Assembly (NCBI GenBank): GCA_001600495.1
Contig: BCKE01000016.1
Coordinates: forward strand, 312,831-369,995
Source of the DNA: Pilasporangium apinafurcum
Taxonomy: Eukaryota; Oomycota; Peronosporomycetes; Pythiales; Pythiaceae
DNA: 57,165 nucleotides
Direction of reading: 5' to 3'
Shown: positions 1-9,526 of the stretch, in pieces
Layout: each line of letters begins with the position of its first letter
Position numbering within the stretch: position 1 is the stretch's first letter
Position numbers and translations under genes: made by a program
Notes under the pieces: model-generated
The model's database searches: none
What the model saw: the letters and a program-made list of their open reading frames with translations, nothing else
Told to the model about the DNA's origin: nothing

Positions 1-817
1 GCACGATGAGCAACCTTGTACTAACTCACACCGTCCCACTTTGCACTTGCACAGCAACGGATGGGGACGCTCCATGGTGCTGTAATTGTAAGAGCAAAGC
101 ACTGTCTAAAAGTTGACAGAAATTTCTGTGCTTCAATATCCCGGAACACTTAGTGCAGCTAGGTTATCATCAGTAGCTCCGCTTTTGCCGCCAAATTCGG
201 AGAAGTAGAAATAAACGGCAAACATTCCTACAGCTGCTATTTCACCCAATAAGATTAGGACAAATGCTAATTAATACCCGATTTTTTAACTAAAAGCAAT
301 GACCAACATGCTAAATCAATGCAAATCCGAAGCAAGGTACATATGTTTGGATGCTTGTTGCTCAACAACCACTAAGTCTATTTGAACACTGTTTGCATTA
401 TCCGCCACCAAATGTAAGCGACTTTCTTGCACCAAGATTGCACCCTCAAAGAAATATTTGCGGATCTTTTGGGTCAAGGAAGCCCCCAGAAATCCGGCGC
501 CCTTGACTCGCGGATTGCTTGTTAATAGTCTGATTTAACTGTTCCAGCGCAGTGGAGCTGTTTTTCATTTTTATTCCATTTTTCAAAACGACTATTTTTC
601 AACCAACATAGCTGTTTTGGGACGCGGACACATATTTATTTCTATAAATTTTATCATTTTTTTAAAAAAAAATGACGTTTGTTTACTGGACGCATGTAGA
701 TACTGTATCATCACTAATAATGAAGCAAGAGAAAATGGTTCAACGGTTCACTTCAGTCTCACATTCATCCACCCCTTCAACAACTCAAAAGTATCACGTG
801 AATCTTTACAGGAAATT
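1..817. other. Upstream intergenic region, no gene seen
   Basis: The stretch has many stops in all frames and no recognisable protein family. The frame of the downstream gene is open back to about 617, but it has no ATG before 818, so the extra part is probably 5' flank or leader. Confidence 0.5.
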
Positions 818-3004
818 ATGGAAAACAGCCCAAGATGGGTAGCGTTGGCGTTGCCGTGGTGCACATATTTACGTGGCCGTTTGCGCTTGTGCTCGATCCA
901 CACGGTAGGCGGATATGAACACGGCGATGAGGGCAGCTGGTGCATCTGGGTGAACTTGTCTCCGGATGACCAAACAGGACAGAATGACAGGGTCATACTT
1001 CAAGCGATTCATATTCTCAGCATGGTCGCGCGGATTGACAAGCACGTGTGGCAAGCGCTATTGCTGAAGAAATGCCAAGTGGAAACAAACAATCCCGACA
1101 AATTAATCGACGATGATCCAGTGTTCCTTTTCTATAGCTTCGAGAACACATCTAATGGTAACTCAAGTGAGCGCCATCTACGCTGGTTGAAGTCCTTGTC
1201 CAGTCATTTTACGGCAGGAATCGATCAAGATGTAATATATCGCAACACAGTGGAGAAGCTACTGAAGGTGCTTAATCAAACCAGCGAATCCCTCGCTGCT
1301 CAATCGCGAAACATTCGTATCATTCTCCGGTTTAATCCGGAATTTAGTGCAGAGGACAGCTACGCTCTGTCCACCTATCTGCATTGTGCCATTGAACTTG
1401 TACAGTGTCTTCAAACGCATCGAGAAACATCGTATGCCGACTTTATCCTGGAGAGTCTGGATATTTGCTTGCCATCGTTCCGACTAACAGGTGAAAATAC
1501 AACGCTATTGGATCAATTGGTCTCGCTCAACGATGTGAAAATATCTGCGTTGCATTTAAATTTGGAAAAGCATATTGATCACCATGGTGTCATGGAAGCG
1601 TTGGGACACCTGTTTCGTCATGTGGTGGGCTGTTGCATTTCTGTTTGCATACCCCCACTGGATCAAACCGAATGTTGTGGCAGTTCCACTGATGAAAGAG
1701 AGTTACGAGAGATTGCGGTGCATGGACCACAATCAGCTCCGGAGTATTTTGTAGCGTTTTGTTCAGCTGTCGCATATTGTGAATGCCGATGTGACCTGTC
1801 TATGAATTATGTGCTGGAAGATGATCCACCCACGCTTCGCATGTTCAAATGGAAATGGCTCGCGTATGCGCTGTTCAGTCGCAATGCAGCGTCCCCAACC
1901 CAGTTTCTTTCCTTTAACTGCACAGATTTGCAGATGAGCGATATTGAGGCCATATCGAGTATTATCAATGCTGAATACCCACTGAAAGAGCTGATAGGGG
2001 TTTTGTTCGATGACCCAAGTCCTCAGGAGAGTCAAATGGTGCATTTACGAAAGGGAACGATAATTGAGATTATTTCCGTCTATCCAGAATTAGCAGATCA
2101 AAATGAATGCCTTTCCTCGGTTCGTTTAGTGTCTGATGGCAAATTTGATTTGATCAACTCAAGTTCGAAAACACAATTTACGTATTTTTTAGTGCCTGGT
2201 TATGGGGTTTGCCGAGTTCAAAACGATGCGATTATGAGACGAGAGGTTAAGAATGTGCCGATGGAGCCCCCTTTCCAAGCGGTCAGAGGTGTATCCATCT
2301 GTCTGGCAGAGGGAAATGATGACCATTTGCCTGCGATTGCGGCGTTTGTAAAGCTCCTCGGGGCCGGATTGCAGTACTTACAATTATATGATAGGATTCG
2401 ACACTCATTTCTCGCTGAAATCCTGAATTATTGCTACGATGTGACGCATCTCAAGCTGAATCATATTCAGGTGAACTCCATGGATGTCTTTGTGCGTGCT
2501 GTTGAAGAACAGAACTATCCGCAGCTGATATCGCTAGACATTGAGCGATTGGAGTGTCGTAGTTCTGAGAGCGTTACTCTTTTCGCTCGCACACTCGGAA
2601 ATCCAAATCATGCGATGTCGCGGTCGCTGAAGCATCTTTCGATAGGCGATTTTGATGGGGTCTCAAGCACACTGGATGCAAACAATTTGAATGCGTTTTT
2701 GAGCATGCTGGAAACCAATCGAGTACTCAGTGATATGCAACTATATGTTGAGCCAAATCTGTATGCAAAATTTGCCAACGCGTTTGAACAGTTTAACGGT
2801 GAACCTCTTCCCGTTGTAAGTGAGAAATTTCCATTGTCGTGCCGATTGGCGTTTCTCAGTGTTATTAGAGACACCTACAAACGGGGATTAGATGGAGAAA
2901 AACTTCCTCGGTATGCTCTGAATCGTCACGTCTGTGGTCTCATTTTCGAGTTTGCTGCAACTCCTGTGCAGCGGTATGTCAAAATTTACGATCGAACACA
3001 ATAG
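818..3004 (+). CDS. Orphan repeat-type protein, paralog of the gene at 16003-18207
   Basis: This is a 728-residue intronless reading frame. I do not recognise a named family. The first in-frame ATG is at 818; the frame is open further upstream but only through a TTG at 617. The paralog at 16003 starts at nearly the same place relative to the shared LPWC motif, which supports 818. Shared landmarks with the paralog are LPWC near the N terminus, VPGYG-C at about residue 459 in both, and a C-terminal H-V-x-x-LIFEFAAT motif. The second half has leucine-spaced segments that could be irregular leucine-rich (RNI-like) repeats, but this is inference. No signal peptide or membrane segment is visible, so a cytosolic protein is likely. 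Preservation of the frame in two diverged copies argues that it is a real gene. Function unknown. Confidence 0.72.
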   Translation: MENSPRWVALALPWCTYLRGRLRLCSIHTVGGYEHGDEGSWCIWVNLSPDDQTGQNDRVILQAIHILSMVARIDKHVWQALLLKKCQVETNNPDKLIDDDPVFLFYSFENTSNGNSSERHLRWLKSLSSHFTAGIDQDVIYRNTVEKLLKVLNQTSESLAAQSRNIRIILRFNPEFSAEDSYALSTYLHCAIELVQCLQTHRETSYADFILESLDICLPSFRLTGENTTLLDQLVSLNDVKISALHLNLEKHIDHHGVMEALGHLFRHVVGCCISVCIPPLDQTECCGSSTDERELREIAVHGPQSAPEYFVAFCSAVAYCECRCDLSMNYVLEDDPPTLRMFKWKWLAYALFSRNAASPTQFLSFNCTDLQMSDIEAISSIINAEYPLKELIGVLFDDPSPQESQMVHLRKGTIIEIISVYPELADQNECLSSVRLVSDGKFDLINSSSKTQFTYFLVPGYGVCRVQNDAIMRREVKNVPMEPPFQAVRGVSICLAEGNDDHLPAIAAFVKLLGAGLQYLQLYDRIRHSFLAEILNYCYDVTHLKLNHIQVNSMDVFVRAVEEQNYPQLISLDIERLECRSSESVTLFARTLGNPNHAMSRSLKHLSIGDFDGVSSTLDANNLNAFLSMLETNRVLSDMQLYVEPNLYAKFANAFEQFNGEPLPVVSEKFPLSCRLAFLSVIRDTYKRGLDGEKLPRYALNRHVCGLIFEFAATPVQRYVKIYDRTQ

Positions 3005-3379
3005 GATGCAATGCTTAACATTCCTATCTTTTCATTAACCTGCGAAATGCAATGAATGTGTGAAAATTATTTAGTATGCTATCGCAATCTGTTAACCCGA
3101 GTATTTTCATGTATCTGTCTACTGAAGGTGCGAGACACTGTGCCACAGAGAAATCACAACCACTCGAACCGTGGAAACTGATGATTGGGATGATAAACTT
3201 GCTTCGGCCTGCCGTGAAGACATACACGAACAGGGAAACTTCGTGCGAAGCGACAAAAACACGTTTCTGAAGGCTATTTGTCACAACTTAAGTCATTGTA
3301 TACTCCATATATGAAATTTATTTATTTGTATCCCTCAATGGCTCAGTATTACCACCTCATCATTGACTAGAGGCTAATC

Positions 3380-3892
3380 CCAACTTCCATCCTCATTTCC
3401 TCGTTTCTCTTACTTGTAGGATACACTTTGACATGCTTTTTAAAGTAGATTCACATCGATAGAAGCAGAAATTTGTTTCGAGTTCCCCGCGATGAGCTCT
3501 TTTCAGTGTCATTCTTCTTTTCAAGAACAGATGTGAGGCGATGACAGTGGATGCTCGAGGAGATCGAGTGCATGGAAAATAAAAATGATCGTCTAGAAAG
3601 CGTGGCGCGGTAGTATCAGTGTGAAAGGAAGACAAAGACCACACATACAATTGTGAGGAACAGTATACGACGAAGACTTGTTCTTAGTGTGAGAGAATCA
3701 CCCACGCGATGAAGTACCAGAAAGTCTTTCAGTATCCTCGCTGCAAGTTCGTCCTTGATAGAGATGCCAATGCTGCTAGAAACATCTTTCTCAAGGATGA
3801 ACACCTATTCACCTGGACTCATCGAGTGCAGGTATCGAAGATTCCTACTCCGCAGTTGTCTAGTCTTAGCTAGCTTTTGCTAATCAAAGTCA
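3380..3892 (+). pseudogene. Relic A of a TnpB/OrfB-like (Fanzor-type) nuclease element
   Basis: The C-terminal end of a TnpB/IS605-OrfB-type nuclease is readable on the plus strand from about 3655 to a stop at 3871-3873. It has TTKTCS, then a TAG at 3685-3687 where the sister relic at 41.9 kb has an aspartate codon, then C-E-R, a damaged second zinc-ribbon knuckle (Y-P-R-C instead of CPHC), and the RuvC-III signature DRDANAARNI. The 5' part (3392-3600) aligns by eye with the left end of the relics at 41705 and 12115 (shared GGATA-ACTTTGAC and ATCGATAGAA words). The middle of the gene is missing, so this is an internally deleted, dead copy. Open frames on the opposite strand here are antisense shadows. 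Confidence 0.72.
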
Positions 3893-5060
3893 AACCCAAA
3901 CAGAAAAAATAGAAGGTCTTCCCTGAGGTACTTTGGTATCTTATATGATATTTTGAAAAAGATAATGCTTGAGACGGCTCGTCAGACATGAACATACTCA
4001 GTGCGACTCCCAAACAGGATAGAAACCACGCTATCAATAAACTCAAAGAGAAAAGATTGGCCCAGTCAGAAGTGCCTTCTTGGTGATTTTTTATGCTTAT
4101 AATATTGCGTCAACACATTCCTTAGTTCCATGCTTGCTGATGTGTGAAGTGAAGATGCCAAGATTCGATTGGACTATCAACAGACAAGATCATATATTGT
4201 AAAAAATAAATAGTAGTGGAAGTCGTTGCTTGAATCAGCATGCGAATGTGGGGAGCGCTTTTGTTAAATGAAGGTGACGTCGTGCATGGTTCATCCTTGT
4301 CGGCAACACCATCAAGTGTATCCGAAAATGCGCATGATGGACTGGGATGACGATGTCTGTGCACGAGAGTGTCCAGCAGTTTCAGTACACTTTGACTTGT
4401 TGATGTGTCGTAACGTTGTGTGGATACGTTTACTCACACACTTGCTGATCCGGCAAGCAACGAACAAAGCCAGTCACCAATCTTCTTGTCTCCACGGATG
4501 CGAATGCAAAATAGGGGCGCATCCAGCCTGATCACTCTGCTGAAAAGGAATCTCGTCTTGAAGCAACTCAAAGTATGGGTACACACCAGTTCAATGAATT
4601 GCACGACGACCGCTTACACAATTCAATGGCAACGTACTTACTGCCACGGTGAGCGATTTTCTGGCTCGTAGTCCATGGTCGTTTCTCGGTGTCTTCACAG
4701 AAAGATGCAGCAATTTGCCATTATGAGCTGTATCGTCATGTGTACACTTTAGCTTTCAAAGTTACTGTGTTTTGTCAAGCGCATCGAAAACTGTTCAAGC
4801 GTATGTAGTACGAAACAAGGCTGCACAAATTACGATTATCACTTTGCCAACCCTGCAGTACATAGGTTTGGACTCTTGTGTTGTCTAGCGTATTCGAGGA
4901 ATTCAAGCAATTTCATGTTACCACTGCCGTGAAAGTTGCATGAGTCTGAATATTTGAAGAGGCTATGAATCATGGTAGTGATCTTCCATATATGGACAAA
5001 ATGTATTGTGTCTGCCTACGACAGGACAGCAGCGTACGATGTCGAACCACGTAGTCATAT
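3893..5060. other. Intergenic, no supported gene
   Basis: There are only short, unrelated frames in this stretch. I see no recognisable protein motif, RNA gene or clear repeat. Confidence 0.4.
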
Positions 5061-7088
5061 TTAGTCGCGCGTACTTTCCGTCCTGAGCTCTTCACCCTTG
5101 CGCTCAATGATCATCGAAGCCGCTTGGGTTAATTTGGTTAAGGTCGAGTATTGCGACAGCGTGATCTCTCTCAACATTGTGTCGATACAACAAAGCGAGC
5201 CCACCACTACACCATTCGTAGTTTGAATGGGGACACCAAAGTAGAATTTGAGGCCACCATTTTTCACATGCCCAAGGTTATGAAAACGAATATCGGCTTC
5301 CAGGTGCGAAACGAGAAGCGGTTTATCTCCCATCAATACATGCTGACAAATCATGTGATGACGAGGGAAGCTCGTCATTACAAAATCATCCCGAGTCGCT
5401 GACAAGATGAGCTGAGAGTCTCTGCCTATAATTGACACCATCGTACAGAAACATTTCATCTCTTCGCTGATGATATCGCAAATGATATCAAGTTCGCGCA
5501 TGCGGCCCAACCTCATCAACTGAAGACTTGCAATGGCATCGAGGCGTTTGGACTCATTGTCTGGGATAGGTGCGTAGCGAACATCGGGTTCTGATTCTAT
5601 AGATGCCTTGATAGGATACGTTCTAGTCTCTGAATTTGCAAGCACGCAATCTTCTAAGAGTGGAAGGTCATTAAGATAAGCATCCACTTCGCCAAGAATG
5701 TCGTACTCTTCTGAGTCGGAGCTGGCCGTGCTTGTACTTGCTCGCATCCGCGATGAATCCGCCGAGAAACAATCCTGAAATAAGTGCTGGATCACATTCA
5801 TTGTAGCGGTTCTCTGTTCTGGCTCTGATGATACTAGCAATTGCTTTTGCAAATGCTGCACCGCCTTTTTGCCTGATGGTAATGAGGTCTCAGCATCTGG
5901 TACAATTCGAGCAGATGTGCTTTGCTGTCCGACCTGAATGTGTGAGTATTCACAACGGTTTACACATTCCACACATCTGAGGCAGACCACCATCGTCGTA
6001 CAGTGGCCGGTGTAGGTTTCTATTGGTTCTCTTGGAGCACATTTATCACAGACGTTATAAGAGCACAATTGGCAGCGCTTCTTTTTCCATCCAGAAGGAA
6101 GCAGCAGCAGATTTTTGGTACAACTGATGCAATGTGTGTTCTTGATCTTGCAGGACGACAGATCCGCAAATACTTGTGTTCCTAATCGTCGGCGACGGAT
6201 AATCTCTGGCAAGTACTCCAAGCCTTTCGCTAGCGCAATCAATCGGCTTTTGGATGCTTTCGATGTTGCGAAGCCTTTGACATCTGTATTGGCGCCTGAG
6301 AAATGACCATGAAAGCTCAATCGCACCGTTGAACTGCTGCTGTTATTGTTATCATCAGCTCTTGTTGGTATGGCTACGTAGGCTGCGAAGAGATCGTGAA
6401 GATGGTCAACACGATTGTAAGAGACTTTGCCGCTAATGAGATCGTGTTCATGCATTGAAGTAAACGTGATGGTGAAGCCATTGTCGCCTTGATTTGGTAA
6501 GAAATGTTCCAAAAAACACCATTGCTCGTTGCGACTGAATACATTCGAGCGCACAAAGCAACTCGTCTTAACCGCTAGTTGATTGCCATGTGGAAGAACT
6601 TGTTCATTGTCATCACCTGTCAATATATGTACCACTGAGCCGTAAATGAATTGTTGTTGGTACAGTCCCTTCATCACTGAGTTGTGGTCATGATCAGTTG
6701 AAGCACGCAAGATGTTGGACAATTCTTGGGGACTACACGCGATCTCAATCGATGCAACCACTTCGAAACCAGTAGCAAAATCATCCGTTTGGAGCTGGCG
6801 AGAGTGTAATGTGAAACTCTGATTGTTGAGTCGATCATCACTGTTATTGTTTCCGTCGAGTCGACCCCATGACACCAGTGACGGAAGATCATCATGTGTG
6901 AGAATGGTACTTGTCTGGAAGTTCTGCGCTTTCTTGACAAGGTAAATGTCATCGACTCGAACCGTGCGATCGGAATAGTTTATCGATGATTTGTTGTTGG
7001 GGGTTCTTGGTGAAGTCATCGAGTCGACTTTGAAGACGGAACTATCGTTCGATCGATAGCTTCTGGGGTGAGTTGGCTTAACTTTCAT
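5061..7088 (-). CDS. START-like / FYVE-like zinc finger / GAF domain protein (copy A)
   Basis: The protein has 675 residues and is intronless, with the ATG at 7086-7088. The order is a Ser/Asn-rich N terminus, a region at about 95-300 resembling the START/Bet v1-like lipid-binding folds that often precede FYVE fingers in oomycetes (inference), and a FYVE-related zinc finger at about 313-380 with paired cysteines C320/C323, C339/C342 and C347/C350. A Ser-rich linker follows, then a GAF-like domain at about 528-662. A membrane-lipid or small-ligand sensing role is plausible but unproven. Residues 24-479 are encoded by DNA with no difference that I found from the inverted paralog at 9527-11563. 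The first 23 residues and the GAF end differ clearly, so the two genes share a converted core. The canonical FYVE basic motif R-(R/K)-HHCR is not evident, so phosphoinositide binding is uncertain. Confidence 0.85.
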   Translation of the reverse strand: MKVKPTHPRSYRSNDSSVFKVDSMTSPRTPNNKSSINYSDRTVRVDDIYLVKKAQNFQTSTILTHDDLPSLVSWGRLDGNNNSDDRLNNQSFTLHSRQLQTDDFATGFEVVASIEIACSPQELSNILRASTDHDHNSVMKGLYQQQFIYGSVVHILTGDDNEQVLPHGNQLAVKTSCFVRSNVFSRNEQWCFLEHFLPNQGDNGFTITFTSMHEHDLISGKVSYNRVDHLHDLFAAYVAIPTRADDNNNSSSSTVRLSFHGHFSGANTDVKGFATSKASKSRLIALAKGLEYLPEIIRRRRLGTQVFADLSSCKIKNTHCISCTKNLLLLPSGWKKKRCQLCSYNVCDKCAPREPIETYTGHCTTMVVCLRCVECVNRCEYSHIQVGQQSTSARIVPDAETSLPSGKKAVQHLQKQLLVSSEPEQRTATMNVIQHLFQDCFSADSSRMRASTSTASSDSEEYDILGEVDAYLNDLPLLEDCVLANSETRTYPIKASIESEPDVRYAPIPDNESKRLDAIASLQLMRLGRMRELDIICDIISEEMKCFCTMVSIIGRDSQLILSATRDDFVMTSFPRHHMICQHVLMGDKPLLVSHLEADIRFHNLGHVKNGGLKFYFGVPIQTTNGVVVGSLCCIDTMLREITLSQYSTLTKLTQAASMIIERKGEELRTESTRD
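5650..7024 (-). repeat. Left arm of a 1375-bp inverted repeat
   Basis: The reverse complement of this block matches 9591-10965. Paired coordinates always sum to 16615, so there is no indel. Every stretch I compared matched, and several antisense frames are identical in both copies. Identity stops abruptly at both ends, inside coding sequence. Confidence 0.9.
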
Positions 7089-9526
7089 GTCAGATCTTAG
7101 TGTATATCAGTCGAAGGCGCACACCGTCGGAGTGGTTTGTGTGCGCTGGCGACTAAAATTTGGAAACTGAGTGTAGTATACGGATCTCATGATCGAGCAA
7201 TGAATACTAAAAAATTGTGAGGCTAAAAATAACCAGTGTCTAATAACATACATGCTCCACATAAAAGCGTGAGATCTGTACTGTTCCTCAGACTGTTACC
7301 TGGACAGGAACAATGAAATATCGGACCAACCACACCCTGGCTCATATCCTATCACAGATACATTTCAGTAAGTTGGCTCTAATGCAACAGTCAAGCCGTG
7401 ATATGGAACGAAAGCTTATATAAGCGGAGATATACATATTCGGTGTATGGGTGATAGAACATGGCATTCTTTGCCATAGAGTGTGATAAAACTTTCCAGT
7501 TTTTCCCAGAACGGACCTAATTTTTCGCCTACAGTAAATTTACTTGCATATAATGAAGTAACATGAGCTGGATTATTGAGAGCGATATAGAACTATCATC
7601 AGTCACTCGCGATGTCCTATTGGTCATGAGTAAATCTGTACCGTTACAAGCTCCGTCGGACAGGAGATCAAACTGAACTGAACGAACCAAAGCACGAAAG
7701 ACACATACCACTAAAAAGTAAGCATGATGGTGAACCGGCTAAAGGAATCTCTCCCTAAGTGTGTGCGAGGCGATGAAATTGTGATTTCGCTAGAAAAAGA
7801 TGAAATTTTCGACGCTTTTGGCTTCATTTACTCTAAAGCTACAGCGCACGATGAAGCCGACATTGTGAAAGATGACTTGGCAATCTAACCTTTGTCAGCG
7901 TTCTGCGTGAAGGGTTATAAAAGTACATTGGTTGATTTGTACTGACAGAGGTTCAAAGAGCTTGATCCATCAGTACATGAAGAATTAAACATTGTTCTTG
8001 ACGGCTATGATAGGCTTAGCAACAGTCCGAGAAAATGCGGACGTATAAAAATAAGCAAGATTAGACATCATCTAACATGGAGTGGATATGCGGTGCTGGT
8101 CTGAAAACTGTCCTACGCACACCAGAGAAGAACGGTCAGACGTGGAAATCGGACAGTTTTTCGTGGGACTGCTTTGTTATTATTTATAACCGATTGATAT
8201 TGCACCTATACACCAGTGAGATGACGAAATAATATAACGAGTACAAGCACGTGCACGTTTAGTTTCTGTTGATGCAGATACCGCTCTGTTTCTTTGCGAG
8301 GGCGTGAGAGTAAGCACACGCTACCGCGTGCTCTCGCGGCTGGTAGTTACTGATTGTCAGACTGAATTAAAGTTATAAAATCTCACACCTCATCCGCAAC
8401 CACCTACTGATATTTGGATGTGTGAAAATTACAATACCAGAAAATGAAGAGGAAATAACCGTCTAGCACAGATGAACAATGCAACGCATAGGTTCCTTCC
8501 TCCTTACCACAATATTAAAAAGATTCTAACACATCTTTGATGGCATTTTGCCCTGGTGTTCCCAACGGTCAGCCAGCTGCACATCCATAAAAAAAGTTGA
8601 CGAAAATGGTAGAGGCTGGTCTATCATGGGGTAGCAGACAGATCCTAGAGGAATAGCTAGGCGGATCAAGTTTGAAACCTTAGCGACATCTATTGGAGTA
8701 ATAGCAAACTAGTAAACCACAAATTAGATTAAAAAAGAACGAGTATGGCGATGTCGTGTTATATTCGTGTTTCACTAAGTCTATCACACTACTGCTTAGT
8801 TGTCGTTCACATCAGATTTCGCGCAAAAACATATAAATTGCTCTGTCCCTTGGCACTGAATATACCCAACCTCACTCTAATGCGTCGTTTATTTCTTGAG
8901 AAATACATCCACGCATCATTTTAAGTCATTCAATACTGTCTTACGTCAAGTTGATTTCAGATTTACTATTGATGGTTGATCAGCAAGTAGTATGGTTCCG
9001 ATAGCTTTCATCAACACCAGCCACCAACGCGAAGTTTAGGGTATTCGGATGCTGTTGTATACACTGGTTACACCCATTTGTTGAATCTCTGCAGAGCTCG
9101 GATCCTCAGAGCATTATCCGGTGCAGCGAAGCGATATGATGAGGCGCCTGCCTCACATATTCTCGCCCACACTTCCCATAAGCTGATGATTTTCGTCAGA
9201 TCGAATAAATACGTTGAACGTTGAGAATAGTACATAACCTGAACAGAGTCATCTCATGTTGAGTCGTCTTGACAGTTAGTACCGGCCTGTTACTAGATGA
9301 ATAGTGTGTTAATGCAGTGCGATATGTTATTTTTGATTTTTTTCTTTTTTTACATTGGAGTGTCCGTTTACTTGCGCTTCTGGGTCATGTGGTTGATGTC
9401 CATTCGATGTGTCGTTGTTCGGAATTATAGCAGCAGCGCTCACTTTTAAATCTCCAGCCACCAATTCACAGATACAAACTCCGATCAAGGCCGTTCCTAT
9501 TACAAGCAATATTTTAGCCAACTGTA
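7089..9526. other. Spacer between the inverted FYVE/GAF genes; no supported gene
   Basis: This 2.4-kb stretch lies between the 5' ends of two divergently oriented paralogs, so it must hold both promoters. Frames are short and interrupted. A frame near 7725-7890 is open but short and matches nothing I know. A hydrophobic minus-strand frame at 9327-9521 has no ATG and is not accepted as a gene. No transposon ends were recognised. Confidence 0.4.

Noticed and set aside
617-817. N-terminal extension of the orphan gene
   Set aside because: It begins at TTG, is AT-rich, and has no counterpart in the paralog at 16003.
3393-3650. Minus-strand 85-residue frame, with similar ones at 41518-41937
   Set aside because: These frames are antisense to the TnpB-like relics. 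Their mutual similarity is explained by the shared element sequence.
9327-9521. Minus-strand 64-residue frame with a signal-like hydrophobic start, head to head with copy B of the FYVE/GAF gene
   Set aside because: It begins at TTG with no in-frame ATG, and no convincing upstream exon was found. It could be a second exon, but the evidence is too thin.
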